Counted from the stretch's first letter, positions 45,873 to 54,161 are shown. The stretch is 64,000 nt of DNA from Mageeibacillus indolicus UPII9-5 (GCF_000025225.2 NC_013895.2:1178001-1242000), one strand, 5' to 3'. Notes: generated from the sequence alone by a model not told the origin. Translations and numbers: made by a program.

Positions 45873-47141
45873 TTAAGCCTCCTTAGCTGATGCTTTGCGG
45901 TCGGCCATAATTTCAGCCAAACCCTGTACCCGGGTATCATACTGTGCTTCTGAGAAGTTACGCGGATCAGCCTGGTCACCATCAAAGCTGACTACAGGTA
46001 TATCGCAGGCTTCACCGATTTGGCGACTCATTTCATACATGAATCCGCTCCACAGTTTGCACGAACGGTTGGTGTGTACCAAAATACCTTCAGCTTTGGT
46101 ACGCTTGACTATCGCAATACGATTATCGCGCGCTTTTTCCAAATTGCAGCAGTTAGGCACTTGACAATAGCACCGAATAAGGCCATCAAAATCATCGTAC
46201 AGCATGCCGAAAGCGTCAGCATAGATAGTCGCAACCATGTTAATACCACGAGATTTCAAGCCGGTCGAAGTGACACGCAAATGCGGCCAGCACGCGATAC
46301 CTTCAAACATGATACGATGAACCTCTTCAGCTCTGAAAGTACTCGTTCCGTTTTTAACTGCTTCAGCATATTCTTTGGTCAAAGCTTCAAACGCTTCAGC
46401 CGCTTCAATTCGGCCGCGGGCACATACTGCAACCGCCATGTGATTGAGTAAATCAAAGCCATTTAGCGGTGACGGTTGGAATCTGGTATAGCCGGTAGCT
46501 TCGAGCCAAGCCTTAGAAGTACGATTGGAAATTTTCATTACTTCCTTGAAACGCTCATCTGACCATTTTTTACCGGTAATTTCTTCCAGCTGATGGATGG
46601 CATCCAAGAATTGTCCCTTGACATAGGCAATGTGCTCAGGGCTCACATCATAGTCAGGATTGAAGGGGATGTCGATCAATATCATAGGAATATTCAATTC
46701 TTTCGAAATATTCTCATACCATTTGATCATACAGTTACAAATATTGTTGCAGCACAGGACAAAATCCGGCAAAGGCATATCCTGCTCCGGCGCACTCTTG
46801 GTTTTCATGTAGGCCAGACTGATTCTGGCGTAAGCACAAATATCGTTGGAATAACCGTCATCCTCGGCTATCTCACACATTTTTGTACCCGCACCACGCG
46901 CCGATATAGCTGCCGCCTGATTCTCAGGATAGCAGACCTTCAGTCCCAAGGTTTCAAAAATTTCCTCGGGGAAGTTGCTTGCACACCAGCCGATTTTTTC
47001 GCCCCGTTCTTTAGCCTCGAATACCTCGCGATAGTGTTTGACTATCACCTGGCCGAGCTTGTACTTGGCGGAATTTGTGTCAATTACTTTCGGCTTCTTT
47101 ACTTCCGGTTTTGCTGCTTCTGTCTTAACTTCTTCTGCCAT
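45873..47141 (-). CDS. hadB: 2-hydroxyacyl-CoA dehydratase, alpha subunit
   Basis: This 422-residue catalytic subunit binds the substrate CoA ester at its [4Fe-4S] cluster. The three cluster ligands expected from HadB/LcdA are present in the DICAYAR, CCNNICN and HTNRSCKLWS segments. Other family landmarks are KWYENISKELNIP, SPLNGFDLLNH and FDGDQADPRNFSEAQYDTR. Unlike its beta partner it has lost none of them. It lies between the activator gene (92 bp upstream) and the beta subunit, with GGAGG eight bases before the ATG. The substrate is not determined by sequence; lactate, phenyllactate, indolelactate and isocaproate-type acids are all possible. Confidence 0.93.
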   Translation of the reverse strand: MAEEVKTEAAKPEVKKPKVIDTNSAKYKLGQVIVKHYREVFEAKERGEKIGWCASNFPEEIFETLGLKVCYPENQAAAISARGAGTKMCEIAEDDGYSNDICAYARISLAYMKTKSAPEQDMPLPDFVLCCNNICNCMIKWYENISKELNIPMILIDIPFNPDYDVSPEHIAYVKGQFLDAIHQLEEITGKKWSDERFKEVMKISNRTSKAWLEATGYTRFQPSPLNGFDLLNHMAVAVCARGRIEAAEAFEALTKEYAEAVKNGTSTFRAEEVHRIMFEGIACWPHLRVTSTGLKSRGINMVATIYADAFGMLYDDFDGLIRCYCQVPNCCNLEKARDNRIAIVKRTKAEGILVHTNRSCKLWSGFMYEMSRQIGEACDIPVVSFDGDQADPRNFSEAQYDTRVQGLAEIMADRKASAKEA

Positions 47142-47233
47142 TTCCTACCTCCTGTTTTTGTTTCCGTATTTAGTCCAATTATTAATCAACTTATAAATAA
47201 GTTAAATCAAATCGGATTTTTTTCGCGCCTGCT

Positions 47234-48013
47234 TCAGCTTGCTGAACGCATTTCATATGCAAACAGCGCTGCTCCGAAAGCCCCCATAAATTGGGCGTCC
47301 GGCGAATAATGAATAGTTACCCCAAGTTGGCGTTCCAAGGCTCGTCTGACTCCCCCGTTACGTGCTACTCCGCCGCTCATGCATACTTCTTCTCTTATCC
47401 CAACGCGTTTGGCCAGCGAAGCCACCCGCGCCGCAACCGAATCACAAATTCCAGCTATCACATCTTCCCGCTTATTACCCGATGCCAGCTGCGAAATAAC
47501 TTCAGATTCCGCAAACACCGTACAAGTGCTGGAAATACTAACCGATTTTTCAGCTTTGAAAGCTTCCTTTTCTAAGTCGCTTATGTCAAGTTTTAAGATA
47601 TTTGCCATAACATCGAGGAAACGCCCAGTGCCAGCCGCACACTTATCATTCATCAAAAAATTAACCAATTTGCCTGATTCGTTTACGGACATAACTTTCG
47701 CATCCTGACCGCCAATATCGATTATCGTCCGTGCGGCCGGAAAAACATAGCTTACACCTTTGGCATGGCAAGACAATTCGCTCATTTGCTTGTCAGCGCC
47801 TTGAAAAATTTTACGCCCATAGCCGGTAGCTACAATAAAAGCTATATCTTCACGCTTAATCTTCGCTTCCTGTAACAACTGACTCATAACTTGCTCCGGT
47901 CCGTCCGTTCCAATACCGGCAATCATCAGTGTTTTGGAGTACTCTTTACCGTTTTCATCCAACAAAACACATTTTGATGTCGTTGAACCGATGTCAATTC
48001 CAAGATAGTACAT
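47234..48013 (-). CDS. hadI: 2-hydroxyacyl-CoA dehydratase activator (ATPase)
   Basis: This 259-residue actin-fold ATPase (BadF/BcrA/HgdC family) holds one [4Fe-4S] cluster between two monomers and injects one high-energy electron into the dehydratase using ATP. The phosphate loop is LGIDIGSTTSK. The cluster cysteines are Cys125 (KCAAGTG) and Cys164 (STCTVFAES). The second ATP loop is MSGGVARNGGV. It precedes the dehydratase genes as in had and fld clusters. No strong ribosome site is visible at the chosen ATG. Confidence 0.93.
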   Translation of the reverse strand: MYYLGIDIGSTTSKCVLLDENGKEYSKTLMIAGIGTDGPEQVMSQLLQEAKIKREDIAFIVATGYGRKIFQGADKQMSELSCHAKGVSYVFPAARTIIDIGGQDAKVMSVNESGKLVNFLMNDKCAAGTGRFLDVMANILKLDISDLEKEAFKAEKSVSISSTCTVFAESEVISQLASGNKREDVIAGICDSVAARVASLAKRVGIREEVCMSGGVARNGGVRRALERQLGVTIHYSPDAQFMGAFGAALFAYEMRSAS

Positions 48014-48184
48014 AATTAAAGCTTCATCCCTGTTCTTTAATGTTCTATAAAACTTTGTTTATTTTGAATATCGACCCTGCTAAGATTTCTATCTTTTCAG
48101 AAGCCGACGCACCGCGCAAATCCTGCACTGGTAGCTGTTGATTTAAGCCGTATCTCGCAATCGCTATGCTGAGATTATGGCGAT

Positions 48185-48214
48185 AAGCAGCCTCAGCACA
48201 AACTGCGGCTGCTT
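48185..48214. other. Hairpin between transporter and activator genes
   Basis: AAGCAGCC-t-CAG-cacaaa-CTG-c-GGCTGCTT is an eight-base stem with an inner three-base stem. A T6 run follows about ten bases later on the plus strand only, so this is not a standard terminator for the minus-strand transcript. It could mark an RNA end or processing site in the 242-bp gap. Confidence 0.35.
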
Positions 48215-48255
48215 GTAAACCTATTTTTTAATCGCTTTGACAAACGATATATTTC

Positions 48256-49416
48256 CTACTTATTGGCAAATGCTTTAATCTTTTTGTGGCCGATGATAAT
48301 AGTCGGAATGATAACCACAACAATACAAGCATAGGCCAGATATTTATACCCTTTAGCCACAAGAGCATCTAACCCGATCAAAGACACGAAACCGCAAATT
48401 ATAAGCAATACTACAACAACTGCCAAGTCGCGCCCTACACCAGGCTTCATCGGTATAAATTTGCTGTATCTAGCAATAACGGCAAATGCGAAGCTTACCA
48501 AAGTAGTAATAATGGCCAGCAACAGAATCAGCACGTACAAATACCGCAGAACGTCGATTCCTAAATAATTGGCAACTTCCAAATTAGGAATGAAGGTTTT
48601 GGAGGCACGGTTAGGATTGAAGAATTCGCCCAGAATATTCGGATAAGCGAACAGAAGGAAGGCAACGCCGTAAATTAGCAGTGCATTAGTAACTATGCCC
48701 CACATGGTAGCTTTCACTGAATCTTTGCGAGTTTGAATACCTTTAGCAACCGAAACCACATTGGCCATGTTACCAGCTGATTGGAAACCGGCATACAAGA
48801 TAGCTGACCAGATTGCCGGGATTAACAGGCTGCCGCTGAACTTAGGCAACGTGGCCGGCAGATCGGCACTCATTGCCCAGTGTCCGGCAAAATTTGCTTT
48901 GGCGGAAACGAGGCCGACAACGATAACAACACCTACGGCAAGCAAAATCACCAAGGACATGAATGTCGAAGAAGCGCGCACGACGGCAGACCCGAATATC
49001 GTCAAGACAACCGTTATGATACAAAGTAATGCTATGCCGAAATTAATGCTCCAGCCGAACTGTTGGTTGAGGGCTTTAGCTCCCATGGCAATGCACGAAC
49101 CGACTACAATAAAAACAGTCATCACATAGACGAATTCAAAGAATGTAGAGAAAAACTTCTCATACGGGGCAAAAAAGCTGTTGGCAAAAGACTTGAAGTC
49201 GTAAGTCTTGGCTAAGCGAGCATATTCAACCGAATAGTAAACGCACATGCCCAAAATAATCATTGCGATTAAGCCGGTGAACAATCCCCAAATGCTGAAT
49301 TTGCTGTAGAATGCCGCGATCTGATTGCCAGAAGCTGCACCAGGACCGCAGTGAGCACCGAACCATACCGCAGCTACCCCCAAATATACAGGGAGCCCCT
49401 TTTTACTACTACCCAT
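48256..49416 (-). CDS. YkvI-type membrane transporter, copy 1
   Basis: This 386-residue integral membrane protein has about ten helices. It resembles the YkvI family, which is related to the APC superfamily and has no settled substrate. The N-terminal VWFGAHCGPGAASGNQ is a broken helix with small residues, as expected for a substrate site. It is clearly a paralogue of the protein at 51191-52357, identical over most of its length. Lying between the LarA-like racemase and the dehydratase activator, it may import the 2-hydroxyacid or export the reduced acid. The ATG follows TTGGAGG by six bases. Confidence 0.8.
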   Translation of the reverse strand: MGSSKKGLPVYLGVAAVWFGAHCGPGAASGNQIAAFYSKFSIWGLFTGLIAMIILGMCVYYSVEYARLAKTYDFKSFANSFFAPYEKFFSTFFEFVYVMTVFIVVGSCIAMGAKALNQQFGWSINFGIALLCIITVVLTIFGSAVVRASSTFMSLVILLAVGVVIVVGLVSAKANFAGHWAMSADLPATLPKFSGSLLIPAIWSAILYAGFQSAGNMANVVSVAKGIQTRKDSVKATMWGIVTNALLIYGVAFLLFAYPNILGEFFNPNRASKTFIPNLEVANYLGIDVLRYLYVLILLLAIITTLVSFAFAVIARYSKFIPMKPGVGRDLAVVVVLLIICGFVSLIGLDALVAKGYKYLAYACIVVVIIPTIIIGHKKIKAFANK

Positions 49417-49431
49417 AACACACCTCCAATT

Positions 49432-49479
49432 TTGTTTCCTTACGTAACAAGATTCTTAAGTTCTGATGTCTGCATTATA
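49432..49479 (-). promoter_or_regulatory. Leader of transporter 1: -10 box and TTGTTxC dyad
   Basis: On the minus strand TATAAT (49474-49479) has no good -35. Downstream, TTGTTACGTAAGGAAACAA (49432-49450) is an imperfect dyad with seven-base arms (one mismatch). It matches the leader of the paralogous transporter at 52419-52437 in 15 of 19 positions. Confidence 0.45.
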
Positions 49480-49718
49480 TCGCAAGAACTTGGTGTTTTG
49501 AGGCCAATTATGTATAAATGGCAATAATATAACATTTATCAGAGGTAACAATATATGCATTTCCGCCAAAAACACTATAATAACAGCTTATGCTGTAAAT
49601 ACTTTTTATAATTAAATAGTATAAGCAGCCAAAGACCGATGACAATTTTTTATAACTTTTTGCGGTTGCTTTTTCTAATCGTTACCTGTGAACTTATACC
49701 TTCCGTATCCGTTTTTTC

Positions 49719-49775
49719 ATAAGTCACAAGATACGCATTCGCACTTAAACTTCGGCAAATACGCATCTTATGACT
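49719..49775. repeat. Imperfect inverted repeat between larA-like gene and transporter 1
   Basis: AGTCACAAGAT (49722-49732) and ATCTTATGACT (49765-49775) are inverted copies with one mismatch. Both are flanked inside by a direct ATACGCAT. The 373-bp gap around it has no gene. A T-run after the stem is missing on the minus strand. Confidence 0.5.
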
Positions 49776-49789
49776 ACATGCAGCACCTT

Positions 49790-51091
49790 TTACAAATTAT
49801 TAATCAAGAAATTGTCTTTATCGAATTTTAGATCATACGGTTCGGATATCAATTCCACGTCACTACGATCTTTTATGGTCTCCCAATAAGGCAGCGAAAC
49901 CTCAATTTCTTGCATGTGTAAAGTGTTAATTATATGGGCTATTTTCGCTTGAGTATAATCTATGCCGAGGCAGGTGCGAATACATACTTTTATAGCATCC
50001 AAATCAGTCTCGACAAACATCGGAATAACCCCGCCAGTCAAAATATTAACTGTCGCCACGTTCGTCCAGGTAGCTTGGAAATCAATGTCGTTCAAGCACC
50101 TCCTGGTAGTGATATCAGCACCGCGAATCCCGGCACCGTTGTGGTGGCTTGCCTCAGAAATACCACGAATGAATATTTTTTGGCAGTTCAGCTCTTTTTC
50201 GAATCCCGGTGAGTTACTCCGTCCGGTGATATTGGGGTCATGGCCGTTACCACTGATATTCTTGCCGATTTCATCGATTATCAGCAGATCAAGATTAGGA
50301 TTTTTAAATTTGGCGATTCGGCGTTTGGCAATTTCCAATAGAGCAGCATCTCGTTCCAAGAATTTTTCCGGCTTGATCACCTCAAGTTCGCTTATGTCAT
50401 CATAGGCGTTTTGCACAATGCCGACACCGAAAGCTACCGGTGCTTTTTCAAGAAACAGACGGCAAACCTTCGGGATTCGCTCGCCGAAGCTTTGGAACCC
50501 CATACGATGGAACATTGACGCACCCTTGTGGTTGGCGATTCCTATTGCCATCATTTTCGCCAAGCCGCTTTCGTGAGCAGCGCGGAAATCAGTGTGTGGC
50601 TTAATTTTGTTCATGATAATAATGCCATCTGATTCATAAGCGTAACGATCGCAAAACACCGGTGTTCCGTCATCCAATTTGCCTAACTCGACCACATCCA
50701 TCGTTGCCTTTATCGGGACTCCCATAGCAGCTTCGGTAATCCCATAACCTTCAAGGATTTCCAGCTGACCGGCAACGGAGGCCGCACCGTGGCTACCCAT
50801 GGAAGGAATGATGAAAGGTTCCGCGCCTAGTTCCTGCAAACATTCTATCAACGTCCGCACCATAGTTCCCAGCCCGGGAATCCCGCGGCTGCCGACCGTG
50901 ATGCAAAGTTTTTTGCCCCGCCACTTAGTTTCACCGGCAAATTTTTCATGCATTTCACGGCGCAAATGCTCCGCCAAATCAGCGATATAATCAGACTCAT
51001 AGATCTGCCTTATTCTGACAAACTTAGGTATTTTAACTTCGTCCAATCCTGGAATGGCAAAATCTATTTTGTCAAACGATAAAAACTGCAT
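49790..51091 (-). CDS. LarA-family (DUF2088) nickel-pincer hydroxyacid racemase
   Basis: This 433-residue protein is related to lactate racemase LarA, whose family racemises or epimerises 2-hydroxyacids with a nickel-pincer cofactor. The LarA catalytic set has plausible matches at near-identical spacing: Arg69 (GSRGIP), His101 (GSHGAAS), His166 (KIKPH), Lys179 (SGLAK, the cofactor-linking lysine) and His195 (SMFH). The usual D-x-T-R-P start of that loop reads VGSRGIP here, so it belongs to a divergent subgroup. No LarB/LarC/LarE maturation gene is in the window. Its place between two transporters and the dehydratase genes suggests it converts the L-hydroxyacid to the (R)-isomer the dehydratase uses. 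The ATG follows AAAGGGGG. Confidence 0.82.
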   Translation of the reverse strand: MQFLSFDKIDFAIPGLDEVKIPKFVRIRQIYESDYIADLAEHLRREMHEKFAGETKWRGKKLCITVGSRGIPGLGTMVRTLIECLQELGAEPFIIPSMGSHGAASVAGQLEILEGYGITEAAMGVPIKATMDVVELGKLDDGTPVFCDRYAYESDGIIIMNKIKPHTDFRAAHESGLAKMMAIGIANHKGASMFHRMGFQSFGERIPKVCRLFLEKAPVAFGVGIVQNAYDDISELEVIKPEKFLERDAALLEIAKRRIAKFKNPNLDLLIIDEIGKNISGNGHDPNITGRSNSPGFEKELNCQKIFIRGISEASHHNGAGIRGADITTRRCLNDIDFQATWTNVATVNILTGGVIPMFVETDLDAIKVCIRTCLGIDYTQAKIAHIINTLHMQEIEVSLPYWETIKDRSDVELISEPYDLKFDKDNFLINNL

Positions 51092-51115
51092 TAAACTGCC
51101 CCCTTTATTCCGATA

Positions 51116-51139
51116 GCCGCAACCTGAATCGGTTGCGGC
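51116..51139. other. Stable hairpin in the larA-like gene leader
   Basis: GCCGCAACC-tgaatc-GGTTGCGGC is a nine-base perfect stem between the transporter 2 stop and the racemase start, 25 bp before the ATG. There is no T-run, so it more likely protects or processes the mRNA than ends it. Confidence 0.5.
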
Positions 51140-51190
51140 CGGTAAAGATATCTACTATATTTGTACTTTCAACCGATTTTGTAAATATTT

Positions 51191-52357
51191 CTAGCAATTT
51201 TCATTTAATTTTTTAATCTTTTTATGGCCGATCACTATCGTCGGAATAATTACAACGACTATGCAAGCGTATGCCAGATATTTAAAGCCTTTGGAAACGA
51301 TGGCATCGAGGCCGATCAAAGAGACTAAACCGCAAAGGATCAAAAGACAAATGACAACAATAAGATCACGTACTACACCATTGGTTACCGGAACATATTT
51401 TCCATAACGCGCTATGACAGCAAAAGCGAAACCGACCAAAGTGGTTATTATCGCGAGCAGCAGAACCAATAAATAAAGGTACTGCAGAGTGGTATTGCCG
51501 ATCGAATTTACCACTTCCAAATTAGGAATAAAGCTTTTTGAGGTGCGGTTGGGATTAAAGAATTCGCCCAAAATATTTGGATAGGCAAACAGCATAAAAG
51601 CAACTCCATATATAAGTACAGCATTGCTCATTATACCAGCCACGGTAGCTTTGACCGAATCTTTCCTGCTGCGCATGCCTTCAGCAACCGAAACTGCGTT
51701 GGCCATATTGCCGGCCGATTGGAATCCTGCATACAAAATAGCTGACCAGATAGCAGGCCACAGCAAATCAACACTGAAATGCGGCAAAGTTGCAGGCAAA
51801 TCCGCCACCTGATGCCAATGATCTGCGAACCGGCTTTGTGAAGATGCCAAGCCAGCGATAATTATAATCCCGATAGCGGCAAGAATCATTACAGTCATCA
51901 CTGTTGAGGAAGCCCGAACCACCGCCGACCCGAAAATGGTCAAAACTACGGTCAAAGCAGCAAGCAGCAGTATACCCAAGTACAAGTGCCAGCCGAATTG
52001 TTGGTTAAGAGCTTTAGCACCGGTAGCAATACACGAGCCTAAAACCAGCAGTACTGTTACAACATAAGTAAATTCAAAGAATGTGGCGAAAAATTTCTGA
52101 TACGGAGCGAAAAAGCTGTCCGCGAAATCTTTAAAGTTGAATGTTTTGGCCAAACGGGAATATTCTACCGAATAATAAATGCACAAGCCGAGTAAAACCA
52201 TAGCTAAAATGCCGGTGAACAACCCCCATATGCTGAACTTGCTGTAATATGTTGCCACCTGATTACCTGATGCCACGCCTGGACCGCAATGCGCTCCAAA
52301 CCAAACGGAAGCCACTCCTAAATAGACTGGCAGACCTTTCTTGCCGTTACTCCTCAT
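51191..52357 (-). CDS. YkvI-type membrane transporter, copy 2
   Basis: This 388-residue polytopic protein is the paralogue of the transporter at 48256-49416. It shares the VWFGAHCGPG segment, the GEFFNPNR loop and the C-terminal GHKKIK. Differences cluster in the loop near residue 170 (SSQSRFADHWHQ here, SAKANFAGHWAM in copy 1) and at the extreme termini. It is the first gene of the 2-hydroxyacid cluster. I chose the ATG at 52357, with TATGGAGG five bases upstream, over the frame start at 52369. Its leader carries three consecutive hairpins. Confidence 0.8.
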   Translation of the reverse strand: MRSNGKKGLPVYLGVASVWFGAHCGPGVASGNQVATYYSKFSIWGLFTGILAMVLLGLCIYYSVEYSRLAKTFNFKDFADSFFAPYQKFFATFFEFTYVVTVLLVLGSCIATGAKALNQQFGWHLYLGILLLAALTVVLTIFGSAVVRASSTVMTVMILAAIGIIIIAGLASSQSRFADHWHQVADLPATLPHFSVDLLWPAIWSAILYAGFQSAGNMANAVSVAEGMRSRKDSVKATVAGIMSNAVLIYGVAFMLFAYPNILGEFFNPNRTSKSFIPNLEVVNSIGNTTLQYLYLLVLLLAIITTLVGFAFAVIARYGKYVPVTNGVVRDLIVVICLLILCGLVSLIGLDAIVSKGFKYLAYACIVVVIIPTIVIGHKKIKKLNENC

Positions 52358-52388
52358 AACTACCTCCATAAAGTGAAAATATGATCTT

Positions 52389-52437
52389 GCTTCTACCTGA
52401 AGCCACCTCTTCGTGAGGTTGTTTCTTCATGAAACAA
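52389..52437 (-). promoter_or_regulatory. Three tandem mini-hairpins in the transporter 2 leader
   Basis: Three back-to-back stems have five-base loops: GCTTC-tacct-GAAGC (52389-52403), ACCTC-ttcgt-GAGGT (52405-52419) and TTGTTTC-ttcat-GAAACAA (52419-52437). All lie 30-80 bases upstream of the start codon. The third is a perfect 19-bp dyad that recurs imperfectly before transporter 1. Confidence 0.6.
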
Positions 52438-52673
52438 GTTTATTTTAACTCATTTCGGTAAAGCGCGGATGCTTTTTGTGCAAAATAGCAACAATTGACG
52501 ATGTAACTCCGGTTAACTTTAGCTAACAACAATAAAACAATATTCATCTAATTTGTTATTTTCCGGACGTGCAAAATATTTTAACTCTCAATAATTTTTT
52601 ATCAACTTATGTCATACAATTAACTGTAGCAATTCGAAAGCAAAATTTTAAACAAAGGTATAAAAGGCAAAAA
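52438..52673. other. Non-coding region upstream of the 2-hydroxyacid cluster
   Basis: This AT-rich region should hold the cluster promoter. TAAAAT at 52442-52447 (minus) is a possible -10, with no clear -35. I see no gene with a ribosome site. Confidence 0.35.
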
Positions 52674-52709
52674 ATCTGCCGTGACCGAGCGAATACGGCC
52701 GCGACAGAT
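52674..52709 (-). terminator. Terminator of the uracil permease gene
   Basis: On the minus strand ATCTGTCGCGGCCG and CGGTCACGGCAGAT form a 14-base stem (one mismatch, two G-T pairs) followed by TTTTTT. It lies 72 bp beyond the permease stop. Confidence 0.8.
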
Positions 52710-52780
52710 CTTTTAATGCCTAGCAATTTCGGACATACCAATTCACTGTATACCAATTTCGGTGTATGCCAATTTCAGAA

Positions 52781-54088
52781 TTATGCTTCGCTGTTGCTCA
52801 ATTTAAATTTATCAAACAGCGCAAAAACCAAACTTATTATTACCGCCACGACACTGGCCAAAACCATGCCGGAAAATTCAACCGCGCCAAGGCGCAAAAC
52901 CACTTGGCTTAAGCCGGTTACAAAGACCACTGAAGTGATGACTAAGTTTTTGTTGTTGCTGTAATCAACCTTTTTATCCACCAACAGTCTGATACCTGAA
53001 GCCCCGATCATACCATAGAGCAAGAATGTAACCCCACCAATTACATTACCGGGAATTGTTGAAATTAAAGCCGCCAACGGACCGATAAAGGCCATAAATA
53101 TGGAGATTACGGCCGCGCCTCCAATTACGTAGACCGAATAAACGCCGGTAATAGCCATGACACCGATATTTTCACCATACGTGGTTGTCGGAACACCACC
53201 GACCATTCCGGAAAGTGCGGTGGAAAAGTTGTCGGCGAAAATTGTCCGATGCAAACCAGGATCTTTCAACAAATCACGTCCTATTATGTTGCTAGTAACT
53301 ACCTGATGACTTATATGTTCAGCAGTAATAACCAGCAAAGCCGGAACCATCGTGGCAATCGCCCCAGGAGCAAAGTGCGGCAGCTGGAAATGCGGCAAAG
53401 TAAAGAGGCGTGCGTTAAGCACCGGAGTAATGTCCACCTGTCCCAGAAGTGCCGCCGTAATATATCCGGCGATTATAGCCAACAAAATCGGAATCGTTCC
53501 CCAAAATTTACGGAATAGAATGCTGCCGAAAACGGCCACGCAAAGCGTCACACCAAAAATTATTACATCATTTCCGGTAGCAACTAACTTACCGTTATGC
53601 ATAATATGCGCACCAATCTCGCCGGCCAGACCGGTATTCCCGTTTACCGTGCTCATCGCCAATTGGAAACCGATCAGTGAAACAACCGAGCCCATAGCCG
53701 CTGGGGGCAGACACACGTCAATCCATTTAACTCCGAATTTATAAATAATCAGAGCCAGCACGCACCCGGCTAAACCGGTAACTACGAATGCTCCTTGGGC
53801 ATATTGAAAACCGAGGTTGCCTCCGCCGTATCCGGCTATAATCAGCGCCCCCGGTCCCAAAAACGCGAAGCTTGAGCCCAAATATGCAGGAGCTCGCATC
53901 TTTCCGATACATAAGAACAACAATGTTCCAACACCATTCATTAATAAAACAATGCCCGGATCAATACCGAATAATAATGGTACTAAAACCGAGGCACCGA
54001 ACATTGCGAATGTGTGTTGTATACTGAGCGGAATCAATAATTTATTGGGGACCCGCTCATCCACTTGAATGATTCTTTTCTGGCTCAT
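52781..54088 (-). CDS. uraA: Uracil permease (nucleobase:cation symporter 2)
   Basis: This 435-residue NCS2 transporter has about 14 membrane segments. Family landmarks are IQHTFAMFGASVLVPLLFG at the N-terminus, the TAEHISHQVVTSNIIG stretch with the substrate-binding Glu-His, and GGVPTTTYGENIGVMAIT. The last motif is typical of uracil rather than xanthine carriers. No pyrimidine operon is adjacent, so regulation cannot be inferred. AGGAGG precedes the ATG. Confidence 0.92.
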   Translation of the reverse strand: MSQKRIIQVDERVPNKLLIPLSIQHTFAMFGASVLVPLLFGIDPGIVLLMNGVGTLLFLCIGKMRAPAYLGSSFAFLGPGALIIAGYGGGNLGFQYAQGAFVVTGLAGCVLALIIYKFGVKWIDVCLPPAAMGSVVSLIGFQLAMSTVNGNTGLAGEIGAHIMHNGKLVATGNDVIIFGVTLCVAVFGSILFRKFWGTIPILLAIIAGYITAALLGQVDITPVLNARLFTLPHFQLPHFAPGAIATMVPALLVITAEHISHQVVTSNIIGRDLLKDPGLHRTIFADNFSTALSGMVGGVPTTTYGENIGVMAITGVYSVYVIGGAAVISIFMAFIGPLAALISTIPGNVIGGVTFLLYGMIGASGIRLLVDKKVDYSNNKNLVITSVVFVTGLSQVVLRLGAVEFSGMVLASVVAVIISLVFALFDKFKLSNSEA

Positions 54089-54161
54089 ATTTCCCTCCTA
54101 AAATGTACTTCCAGAATTATACACTCGTAATTAGTATCATACAATAGGGAAAAATGTCCTT

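Noticed and set aside
38768-48013. Classical acrylate (lactate to propionate) pathway as the firm assignment
   Set aside because: The CoA-transferase is the class III HadA/FldA type rather than propionate CoA-transferase, so lactate is only one candidate substrate.
52389-52437. Guanidine-II (mini-ykkC) riboswitch
   Set aside because: That class has two hairpins with ACGR tetraloops. Here there are three stems with five-base loops and only one loop contains ACGA, so the match is not supported.
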